DNA of 5,911 nt from UBA1151 sp963579925 (GTDB lineage: Bacteria; Chloroflexota; Dehalococcoidia; Lucifugimonadales; Lucifugimonadaceae): the NCBI GenBank assembly GCA_963579925.1, contig CAUZJA010000178.1:1-5911 (forward strand), written 5' to 3'. Each line of letters opens with the position of its first letter. Position 1 is the first letter of the stretch. A model generated the notes under the pieces. That model had not been told where the DNA came from, searched no databases, and saw only the letters and a list, made by a program, of their open reading frames with translations. Of this stretch, positions 1-5,911 are shown one piece after another. Position numbers and translations under genes: made by a program.

Positions 1-40
1 TTCCTACAGATAACCCCCGCAAAAACCCAAGAGGTAACAG

Positions 41-1678
41 ATGGCCAAGGTTTCCGGCGCAGAGCTGATCGCACGAACTCTTAAAGAAGAGGACGTCGAA
101 AATATTTTCTACATCATGGGTGGCCCCATCTATGAAATTGTGAACCACGCTGAGGACCTGGGCATCCGGGGTATCGACTTCCGGCATGAGCAGGCTGCGG
201 CGATGGCGGCGCACGGATATGCGAGGGTTAGCGGAAAGCCGGGCGTAACGACGGCGGCATCTGGGCCAGGGACGCTGAACCTGCTCACGGGGCAGTATGT
301 GGCGTTCATCGACCGCGCTCCGATGGTGACGCTGGGTGGTGCTGGACCGATTGAAGATTACGGTCGTGATGCGTTCCAGGAACTCGATCAGGTCAGTATC
401 TTTGAGAAGGTCAGCAAGGCGACGATGCGGCCGACGGAGCCGGGTCGATATCCGGAGCATATTTCGACGGCGTTCAGGCTGGCGACAGAGGGTCGACCGG
501 GGCCGGTGTATGTGGACTGCGCTGAGGATGTTCTTTACGGCGAAGTGGAAGAGGAAGATGTAGTGCCCGGATCGCGCGCCAATAAGCGTGTGCGCCCCGG
601 TGCAGACGCAGAAGGTATCGCTGAGGCGATCGAGATGCTGGCGGGGGCGTCGAACCCCGTAGTCATCGCTGGTGGAGGTGCGCACTGGTCGCAGGCTGGC
701 GAGGATCTTCAGAATTTTGTTGAGGCGACGAACATCCCGTTCTTCACGACGCCGATGTCACGTGGCCTCATTCCAGAAGACCACGCGCTGTCGTTCCTGG
801 CGGCTCGATCCACAGCGCTTCGGGAGGCCGATGCGATTCTGATCGTGGGCACCCGGATGAACTGGATCTACACGTTCGGTAAGCGCATGGGGCCGAATGC
901 CAAGGTTATTCAGATTGATATCGAGTCTTCAGAGATCGGTCACAATCGTGACGTCGATCTTGGGCTGGTGGGTGATGCCCGCACGATCTTGCGTCAGCTT
1001 ACGGCGGCCGTTAAGGCAGATGGCCGCTTGAGTTCCGATTCCAACGCAGCGTGGGTATCTACCCTGGACGAGGCGAATCGCGTTCGAGAAGAGCGCGCGC
1101 AGGAGATGCTGAACACGAGTCAGGTTCCGATTCACCCGCTGCGTCTGTGCAACGAGATCCGCAAGGTGATCGACCGCGACGCTATCGTGACGATCGATGG
1201 GAACGAGATTCTTCATTACGGTCGTCAGGCGATTCCGGTGTACTACCCGGGACATCGTCTTAACTCCGGTCCGAGTGGCTGCATGGGCGTTGGTTTGCCG
1301 TACGCAATCGGTGCCAAGATCGCCAAGCCCGATAAACAGGTGATCGCGCTGCATGGCGATGGGTCGCTGGGTATGAACGCGATGGACTTCGATACTGCTG
1401 TGCGCCACGATATCCCTATCGTGGTGGTGGTCTCTAACAATGAGGGTTGGACGGCGCGTGTTGAGGGCGTTCGCAAGCCGGGTCGTGAGCTTGGCTACAC
1501 GCGATTCGATCTCATGGCTGAGGCGCTGGGTGGGCATGGCGAGAATGTTGAGCACCCGGACGAGATTCGACCGGCGCTTGAGCGGGCGATTGCATCAGGT
1601 AAGCCGGCGATTGTGAATGTACGGACGGACCCAACAGCAAGAGCGATCTCAAGGTTCGTAGGCTCCCGAATGGAGTAA
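41..1678 (+). CDS. ThDP-dependent enzyme, 2-hydroxyacyl-CoA lyase / oxalyl-CoA decarboxylase-like (acetolactate synthase superfamily)
   Basis: A 545-residue cytoplasmic thiamine-diphosphate enzyme, full length for the superfamily. Domains in order: pyrimidine-binding domain (about residues 4-170) with the activating glutamate E50 in RHEQ and a SGPG turn; central domain (about 185-320); pyrophosphate-binding domain (about 365-535) with G439-D440-G441 and N466-N467, the usual Mg/ThDP motif. The central domain carries TTPMSRGLIPEDH and GTRMNWIYTFG, which from memory resemble the TPMGKG and GARLNWILHFG stretches of 2-hydroxyacyl-CoA lyases; the FQELDQV stretch near residue 112 also fits that branch. 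Automatic pipelines would probably call it acetolactate synthase large subunit. It likely cleaves or decarboxylates a 2-oxo or 2-hydroxyacyl(-CoA) substrate; the exact substrate cannot be read. The ATG at 41 is chosen because GAGGT at 31-35 lies 5 bases upstream. It ends in TAA and is followed by hairpin repeats and the glutamate dehydrogenase gene. No internal stop or missing key residue is seen. Confidence 0.9.
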   Translation: MAKVSGAELIARTLKEEDVENIFYIMGGPIYEIVNHAEDLGIRGIDFRHEQAAAMAAHGYARVSGKPGVTTAASGPGTLNLLTGQYVAFIDRAPMVTLGGAGPIEDYGRDAFQELDQVSIFEKVSKATMRPTEPGRYPEHISTAFRLATEGRPGPVYVDCAEDVLYGEVEEEDVVPGSRANKRVRPGADAEGIAEAIEMLAGASNPVVIAGGGAHWSQAGEDLQNFVEATNIPFFTTPMSRGLIPEDHALSFLAARSTALREADAILIVGTRMNWIYTFGKRMGPNAKVIQIDIESSEIGHNRDVDLGLVGDARTILRQLTAAVKADGRLSSDSNAAWVSTLDEANRVREERAQEMLNTSQVPIHPLRLCNEIRKVIDRDAIVTIDGNEILHYGRQAIPVYYPGHRLNSGPSGCMGVGLPYAIGAKIAKPDKQVIALHGDGSLGMNAMDFDTAVRHDIPIVVVVSNNEGWTARVEGVRKPGRELGYTRFDLMAEALGGHGENVEHPDEIRPALERAIASGKPAIVNVRTDPTARAISRFVGSRME

Positions 1679-1753
1679 GCATCTGCCATGCAGGCATTGA
1701 GCGCGGGCGCTGAAGGTGCCTGCCGCACGGGCATTGAGCGCGAGGCGCTGATT
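1679..1753 (+). repeat. Tandem pair of a ~37 bp two-hairpin intergenic element (copies 1 and 2)
   Basis: Copy 1 (1679-1715) starts on the base after the TAA stop of the preceding gene; copy 2 (about 1715-1753) follows directly. Each unit has a short stem TGCC-5 nt-GGCA (1684-1696; 1721-1733), then TTGA, then a GC-rich stem (AGCG-loop-CGCT at 1700-1711; AGCGC-GAG-GCGCT at 1737-1749), then a TGA-rich tail. Copy 2 is more diverged at its left end (GTGCC in place of GCATC) and its first loop is changed, but both stems are kept. The same element recurs at 3075-3150. No U-tract follows, so it is not a classical terminator; a REP-like mRNA-stabilising or mobile palindromic element is a reasonable inference. 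Confidence 0.85.
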
Positions 1754-1759
1754 GGAGGT
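1754..1759 (+). promoter_or_regulatory. Ribosome binding site for the glutamate dehydrogenase gene
   Basis: GGAGGT lies 5 bases before the TTG at 1765 and fixes that rare start codon; no in-frame ATG with an equally good site is present upstream. The site lies 4 bases after the second hairpin of repeat copy 2 (1737-1749), so the folded repeat would border the ribosome entry site. Confidence 0.85.
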
Positions 1760-1764
1760 AAGGA

Positions 1765-3075
1765 TTGTCGAATCCAACAGGTAATACGGACGACGTATTC
1801 GCCGATGCTCTGCGGCGTCTCGATACGGCTGCGGAGTATTCGTCCATTGACCCGGAGGCGCTGGCGCGTCTCAAAGTCCCAAAGGCTGTCCTGGAGGTTG
1901 GGATTCCAGTGAGGATGGACGATGGCTCACAGCAGGTATTCACGGGTTACCGGGTCCGATACGACGATACCCGCGGGCCTGCCAAAGGCGGTATTCGATA
2001 CCACCCGTTGGTATCAGCCAGCGAGGTAAAAGCGTTGGCCATGTGGATGACGCTCAAGACGGCCGTGGTTGGCGTGCCGTTTGGCGGTGGTAAGGGCGGG
2101 GTGATCGTTGATCCGAAGTCTCTGTCGCATCTTGAGCTTGAACGCTTGAGTCGGGGCTATATGAGACAGATTGCACGGGCCGTGGGGCCAGACCTCGACG
2201 TGCCAGCGCCGGATGTTTACACAAACGCTATGGTGATGGGCTGGATGTATGACGAGTACTCCCGGATGACGGGTTCCCGCGAGCGAGCTGTTATCACGGG
2301 CAAGCCGATTTCACTGGGCGGAAGCCTGGGTCGTGAAGACGCTACGGGCCGGGGCGCTTACTACGTGATCAAGGAGATTGAGCGGCAGCGGGAGTGGGAT
2401 CCGTCAAAGATCACGGTGGCGGTTCAGGGGTTTGGGAACGCTGGACAACATGTAGCTGAACTGCTGTTTCAGGATGGCTACAAGATTGTGGCGGTATCCG
2501 ACTCACAGGGCGGAATCTTTAGGCCTGAGGGATTCGATATCCCCAGCATCAGAGAGGTCAAGAATAAGTCCCGACGATTGCAAGCCGTGTACTTTGAGGG
2601 CTCTGTCTGCGAATTCGTTGATGCGGATCAGATCACCAATGCGCAGTTGCTGGAGCTTGACGTAGATATTTTGATCCCAGCGGCACTTGAGAACCAGATC
2701 ACCCTGGAGAATGCGTCACGCATCAAGGCATCGGTGCTCGTTGAAGTGGCTAATGGCCCGGTGGTCTCCCAGGCTGACGAAATTCTGCGGCAGAACGGGG
2801 TGTTCGTGGTGCCGGATATTCTGGCCAACGCAGGTGGTGTGACTGTGAGCTATTTCGAGTGGGTGCAGAACCGCGCTGGCTTCTACTGGACTGAGCAGGT
2901 AGTTCACGAACGGTTATACGAGATCATGAACCGCGAGTACCAGGTGATTCACGAGCGAATGAGTGGGCACGATACGGATATGCGAACGGCTGCATATGGT
3001 GTGGCGCTGGACAGGATTGGCGAGGCGATCGCGGCGACGGGAACGCAGAGTTATTTCAACGAGGATGAGAGCTAG
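1765..3075 (+). CDS. gdhA: Glutamate dehydrogenase (Glu/Leu/Phe/Val dehydrogenase family)
   Basis: 436 residues, normal for the hexameric family. It catalyses the reversible oxidative deamination of L-glutamate to 2-oxoglutarate and ammonium with NAD(P) in the cytoplasm. N-terminal substrate domain: GPAKGGIRYHP with K74, MTLKTAVVGVP with K98, and PFGGGKGG with K110, the catalytic lysine by family analogy; VPAPDVYTN with D150 as the partner acid. The Rossmann domain begins near residue 216 with GFGNAG at 222-227; the late SYFEWVQN motif supplies S362. K74 matters: leucine dehydrogenases have a non-polar residue at the equivalent of clostridial K89, so a lysine here favours glutamate as substrate (family knowledge). 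Cofactor preference is not decided. Start is TTG with GGAGGT 5 bases upstream. It ends in TAG at a normal C-terminus; reading through would add only 11 codons to a TGA at 3109-3111. It probably shares a transcript with the preceding ThDP gene, 86 bp upstream. No defects seen. Confidence 0.95.
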   Translation: MSNPTGNTDDVFADALRRLDTAAEYSSIDPEALARLKVPKAVLEVGIPVRMDDGSQQVFTGYRVRYDDTRGPAKGGIRYHPLVSASEVKALAMWMTLKTAVVGVPFGGGKGGVIVDPKSLSHLELERLSRGYMRQIARAVGPDLDVPAPDVYTNAMVMGWMYDEYSRMTGSRERAVITGKPISLGGSLGREDATGRGAYYVIKEIERQREWDPSKITVAVQGFGNAGQHVAELLFQDGYKIVAVSDSQGGIFRPEGFDIPSIREVKNKSRRLQAVYFEGSVCEFVDADQITNAQLLELDVDILIPAALENQITLENASRIKASVLVEVANGPVVSQADEILRQNGVFVVPDILANAGGVTVSYFEWVQNRAGFYWTEQVVHERLYEIMNREYQVIHERMSGHDTDMRTAAYGVALDRIGEAIAATGTQSYFNEDES

Positions 3076-3150
3076 GCATCTGCCATGCAGGCAATTAGCG
3101 CGAGGCGCTGAAGGCATCTGCCATGCGGGCATTGAGCGCAGGGCGCTGTG
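3075..3150 (+). repeat. Tandem pair of the same two-hairpin intergenic element (copies 3 and 4)
   Basis: Copy 3 (3075-3112) overlaps the last base of the gdhA stop codon, and copy 4 (3113-3150) follows without a gap. Shared layout: GGCATCTGCC, stem TGCC-5 nt-GGCA (3081-3093; 3119-3131), a short ATT linker, stem AGCGC-3 nt-GCGCT (3097-3109; 3135-3147). Copy 3 has AATT in place of ATTG in the linker; copy 4 changes single loop bases. The period is 38 bp, against 37 bp for the pair at 1679, the difference being one base in the second loop. After copy 4 a weak GGCA/TGCC stem (3151-3169) and five T (3174-3178) follow, which could give limited termination. Confidence 0.88.
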
Positions 3151-3221
3151 GGCAGAAGAGTTGCATGCCGCGGTTTTTGCGTATGGCGTGTAATTTGACT
3201 GAATGATCTGGCCGTGCCTGG

Positions 3222-3257
3222 ATTCCGGATGTTTTCGCGGGCCGAAAATTCCGGAAT
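3222..3257. repeat. Long imperfect hairpin, REP-like (ATTCCGGA ... TCCGGAAT)
   Basis: Outer arms ATTCCGGA (3222-3229) and TCCGGAAT (3250-3257) enclose inner arms TTTTCG (3232-3237) and CGAAAA (3243-3248) around a 5-base loop; a small TG/T internal loop separates the two stems. The flanks (CTGG before, GAC after) recall the CTGGATTCC...GGAATGAC type of short palindromic repeat that is scattered between genes in many bacteria (recognition from memory). It lies in the 201 bp spacer 3151-3351, where no coding sequence was found. It is not followed by a T-tract, so a rho-independent terminator is unlikely. Confidence 0.75.
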
Positions 3258-3340
3258 GACGCAGCAGAGCTGGCAATTTGAAGCGCGGTGAATACCGTCA
3301 GCCTAGCTTGGGCATCTAAGGCAGTGGACATCTGGAATTT

Positions 3341-3345
3341 AGGGG
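3341..3345 (+). promoter_or_regulatory. Ribosome binding site for the interrupted acetolactate synthase-like gene
   Basis: AGGGG lies 6 bases before the ATG at 3352. A well-placed site and an ATG in the frame of the family's N-terminus indicate the 5' end of the gene is complete although the frame is stopped later. No convincing -35/-10 pair was found in the spacer upstream. Confidence 0.7.
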
Positions 3346-3351
3346 AATTGC

Positions 3352-4998
3352 ATGAACGCTGCTGAATTATTTGTTGAGTATCTTGTTGCTGAGGGTGTGA
3401 CGCGCATTTTTGGGGTGCCGGGTGAGGAGAATGCTGCGTTTGTGCTGACGTTAGATGATTCGCCGATTGAGCTTGTTCTGACTCGGCATGAGCAGGGTGC
3501 GGCGTTTATGGCGTAGGTTCATGGTCGGCTGACGGGAGAGCCGGGGGTTTGCCTGGCTACGCTGGGACCGGGTGCTACGAATCTTGTGACGGGCGTGGCG
3601 GATGCCAATATGGACCGTGCGCCGCTGATTGCTATTACCGGGTAGGCGGATAGTCATCGGCAGCACAAGGAGAGCCACCAGTACATGGATGTGGTGTCTA
3701 TGTTTGAGCCGGTGACGAAGTGGGCGACTCCGATACGGAATCCCGAGGACATCCCTGAGGTGGTTTCGAAGGCGTTCAAGCTGGCTGTGGCGGAGAAGCC
3801 GGGGGCGTGCCACATCGAGTTGCCAGAAGATATCGCTTCTATGCCCGTCGACTCGAAGCCGTTCGAATCACAGCGGCCTGTGCAGGCGGTGCCGGCAGAC
3901 GAAATGATTGCCCTTGCGTGGGCGCGCATTCTTGAGGCCAAGCGGCCGGTGATTCTGGCCGGGAATGGCTGTGTGCGACGGCATACGAGCGTCGAACTGC
4001 GCCGGCTTGCGGAGTCGACTGGCATTGGCGTGATCAACACGTTTATGGCGAAGGGTGCGGTGGACCGTCGGTCTAATAGCAGCCTGTTCACGATTGGGTT
4101 GCAGGCGCGCGACTATCCGTCGCTGGCGATTGAAGATGCCGATCTTGTGATCGTAATTGGCTACGACATTGTTGAGTATCCGCCGAAGCTGTGGAATCCT
4201 AATAAGGATAAGCGAATCATTCATTTCGATTCGCTGGTCACCGAGGTGGATGAGTACTACCGCACGGAAGTTGAAGTCGTTGGTGATCTTGCGAACGCGC
4301 TGTCTCGGCTCAACTCGCTCTCTGAGGCGGATCCGTTCCATAAGGAGCACACGGGGCAGCTTGCGCTTCGGGAGACGATGCTGAAGGACTTTGCGGAGCA
4401 TTCAGCCGATGTTGACTAGAGTCCGATTAGGCCGCAGAAGGTGTTGAGGGATGTGCGTGAGGCGCTGGGGTCGGAGGATATTTTGCTTTCGGATGTGGGC
4501 TCACACAAGATGTGGATCGCTCGCCACTACCAGTGCGATGAGCCGAATACATGCCTGATTCCGGATGGGTTTGCGGCGATGGGCTTCTCGTTGCCGGGCG
4601 CGATTTCGGCCAGCATTGTGCATCCAGACCGGAAGGTGCTGGCGATTGCGGGTGACGGCGGATTTCTTATGAACGTGCAGGAGATGGAGACGGCTGTCCG
4701 GATTGGCGCTGATATCAATGTGATGGTGTGGGTGGACGGTGGTTACGGGCTGATTGAGTGGAAGCAGCAGACGCAGTTCGGGCGACACATTGATCTTGTG
4801 TTTGGGAATCCGGTGTTCAGCGATCTGGCGCGAGCGTTTAGTTGGCACTATGTGAAGGCGGAGACGTCGTCGGACGTGCGTCCATCGCTGGATGAGGCGC
4901 TGGCGCATCGTGGCCCGAGCTTGATTGAGGTGCCGATTGATTACCGGGAGAACCCGCTGCTGACGCAGCGGTTAGGAAACATCGGGCGGCCGATTTAA
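3352..4998 (+). pseudogene. Acetolactate synthase-like ThDP enzyme, full-length frame broken by three in-frame TAG codons
   Basis: One continuous 548-codon frame with no frameshift encodes a complete acetolactate synthase large subunit-like protein; such enzymes join two pyruvates (or pyruvate and 2-oxobutyrate) for branched-chain amino acid or acetoin synthesis. Pyrimidine domain: GVPGEEN, catalytic E47 in RHEQGAAFMA, LATLGPGATN, HKESHQYMDVVSMF. Central domain: about residues 185-330. Pyrophosphate domain: G434-D435-G436 and VDGGYGLIEWKQ with D462 at the metal-ligand position; the preceding Asn of the common motif is V461. TAG codons fall at residue 55 (3514-3516), 98 (3643-3645) and 356 (4417-4419). 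Residue 98 follows AITG, where relatives usually have Gln, so CAG to TAG is the simplest change. Residue 356 lies in the linker before the pyrophosphate domain. The pieces 3685-4419 and 4441-4998 are fragments of this gene, not separate genes. Real stop is TAA at 4996. Decay, sequence error or readthrough are all open; called pseudogene as the conservative choice. Confidence 0.85.
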
Positions 4999-5003
4999 GG
5001 CCG
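4987..5003 (+). terminator. Weak hairpin at the end of the acetolactate synthase-like gene
   Basis: CGGCC (4987-4991) and GGCCG (4999-5003) form a 5-bp GC stem with a 7-base loop that contains the TAA stop codon. No run of T follows, so it is at best an inefficient terminator. Confidence 0.25.
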
Positions 5004-5069
5004 GGTTATCTCGGTTCCACCACAGACGATCTGACGTGCTGTTGGTTCTTCCAGACGCAGCGATAAAGT

Positions 5070-5121
5070 TACTTAAGTACCATGTTTATCTCATGTTTAT
5101 CTGTCGTAGTGGTCTTATAAT
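5070..5121 (+). promoter_or_regulatory. Candidate promoter region: palindrome, 11-bp direct repeat and TATAAT
   Basis: The spacer 4999-5277 is AT-richer than the genes and has no coding sequence that I can support. Inside it, TACTTAAGTA (5070-5079) is a perfect palindrome; CATGTTTATCT occurs twice in direct tandem (5081-5091, 5092-5102); and a perfect TATAAT lies at 5116-5121. No good -35 hexamer lies 16-18 bases before the TATAAT, and the second repeat occupies that place. This arrangement would fit an activator-dependent promoter for the lipoprotein gene at 5278, with repeats one helical turn apart as in OmpR/PhoB-type sites. That role is inference. A second AT-rich hexamer, TATAAA, occurs at 5214-5219. 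Confidence 0.45.
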
Positions 5122-5277
5122 TTCTCTGCGTAGCTTATCCAGCGTGGTCAATAAAATCCCTTGTCGCAGACGGTAACCATCTCGTAACTAATCATCCGGC
5201 TTCAGTACATGAATATAAATACACATGCGCTCGAGTTATTACGCCACTATTACGGCATTTTCAGGACAAAATTTCAG

Positions 5278-5911
5278 GTGAAAATACAATCGGAATTATG
5301 GCTTGTGCTGGTCACTGCCCTGTCAGTGGTGGTAATCGCCTGATCTAGCAGTGATGACCCTGCGACGGCTACCGTTGCAGCCAGCACGGCGCTGCCTGGC
5401 ACCAGTACCGCGCAGGCTGTCGCTGCGACCGCGACAGTGCAGCCTGGTGTGGGCGGCACCGTCCCTCAGGCCATTGCTCTTGGTTTGACCGTGAACTCAC
5501 CGCGAGACAGGGATCAAGTGTCATCCACGGCGGTGATAGTTGCGGGCACGGTCCGGCAAGATGCAACAGTGGCTGTGAACGGCTTGTCTGTTGTGCCAAA
5601 CAGCTCCGGAGAGTGGTCTACGGAAGTAGAACTTTCTCCAGATGTGAACCTGTTGGAAATCTTTGCGTTCGGCCTTGATGGTCAGGAAGAATTCCAGTCA
5701 TTGGTGGTGTTTTCAGTATCTGCTGCTGCTGGTTCCCTGACGGTTGGATCCCCGGCAGATGGAGCGGTTGTTTCGAGTGCAACGATCGAGGTTGCTGGGT
5801 CGGCTTCCCCTGATTCAGTGGTGTCTGTGGATGGGATTCTTGCCGAAGTTGACTCCAATGGAGTGTGGCGGGCATCTATCGCTCTGGTGGTAGGAGCAAA
5901 CCTGATTGAGG
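5278..5911 (+). CDS. Putative lipoprotein with two Ig-like repeats, partial, with in-frame TGA at the lipobox cysteine
   Basis: Reading from GTG 5278 gives a 21-residue hydrophobic signal-like segment (core LWLVLVTALSVVVIA), then TGA at codon 22 (5341-5343), then an open frame to the window edge (211 codons in total). The segment ends in VIA followed by SSSDD, exactly the layout of a lipobox with Cys at +1, and TGA is one base from TGC/TGT. Residues 28-67 are an Ala/Thr-rich linker typical of exported proteins. Two repeats of 84-residue spacing follow: LTVNSP at 70 and LTVGSP at 154, each continuing with VSS, V-A-G, V-(N/D)-G and a G-x-W turn. They resemble bacterial Ig-like beta-sandwich modules of the glucodextranase-B type. 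The protein would be anchored at the cell surface; its function is unknown, and any catalytic domain would lie beyond the window. AGGA at 5263-5266 is a weak ribosome site 11 bases before the GTG; an in-frame ATG at 5209 would add 23 residues and is less likely. If the TGA is a true stop, this is a pseudogene. Confidence 0.65.

Noticed and set aside
929..1555. 208-residue open frame on the minus strand inside gene 1
   Set aside because: It is an Arg/His-rich shadow of the conserved ThDP enzyme frame, with no recognisable motif or ribosome site.
1688..1912. Short + strand open frame beginning in the repeat pair and overlapping gdhA
   Set aside because: It is the repeat unit read as protein followed by out-of-frame gdhA sequence; no family resemblance.
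3308..3336. Possible fifth, degenerate copy of the hairpin repeat (GGCATCT then GGCAGTGG)
   Set aside because: Only a few short words match and neither stem can be formed.
3514..4419. Pyrrolysine insertion at the TAG codons
   Set aside because: The sites are not at positions known for pyrrolysine, the family is not a methylamine methyltransferase, and codon 98 is expected to be Gln.
3685..4998. Two separate genes at 3685-4419 and 4441-4998
   Set aside because: They lie in the same frame, separated by a single TAG, and each carries only part of one ThDP enzyme; neither start has a convincing ribosome site.
5209..5277. ATG at 5209 as start of the lipoprotein gene
   Set aside because: It would put 44 residues before the lipobox position, long for a lipoprotein signal; GTG 5278 gives a normal 21-residue segment. 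Not fully excluded.
1..5911. tRNA, rRNA, CRISPR array or insertion sequence
   Set aside because: No cloverleaf-like sequence, repeat-spacer pattern, or transposase frame was seen on either strand.

Overview
This 5.9 kb bacterial window is moderately GC-rich. It holds four protein-coding units, all on the + strand, separated by short, repeat-bearing spacers. Gene style (ThDP enzymes next to a GdhA-type dehydrogenase, many GTG/TTG-type codons, intergenic ATTCC...GGAAT hairpins) would fit an environmental, uncultured lineage such as marine Chloroflexota. That placement is only a guess; nothing here is diagnostic.

Layout: (1) 41-1678 encodes an intact thiamine-diphosphate (ThDP) enzyme whose middle domain looks like the 2-hydroxyacyl-CoA lyase / oxalyl-CoA decarboxylase branch of the acetolactate-synthase superfamily. 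(2) 1765-3075 encodes an intact glutamate dehydrogenase with a TTG start and a strong Shine-Dalgarno. (3) 3352-4998 is a full-length acetolactate synthase-like ThDP enzyme, collinear over 548 codons but interrupted by three in-frame TAG codons. (4) 5278-5911 (running off the end) is a lipoprotein-like secreted protein with two Ig-like repeats; a TGA sits exactly where the lipobox cysteine should be.

Spacers: immediately after the stop codons of both genes 1 and 2 lies a tandem pair of a ~37-38 bp element, each unit able to form two small hairpins. A separate, larger ATTCCGG...CCGGAAT hairpin lies at 3222-3257, upstream of gene 3. The 279 bp spacer before gene 4 is AT-richer and carries an 11-bp tandem direct repeat, a 10-bp palindrome and a TATAAT hexamer, so it probably holds a promoter.

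How the genes work together: genes 1 and 2 are close (86 bp), same strand, and probably cotranscribed; both handle 2-oxo or 2-hydroxy acid chemistry, but no specific pathway can be read from the sequence. Gene 3 would add a second ThDP activity if it were expressed in full. The main puzzle is the four in-frame stops in two otherwise well preserved reading frames: gene decay, sequence error, or stop-codon readthrough/recoding. Decay or error is the default reading, because a TAG also ends the glutamate dehydrogenase gene at a normal place.
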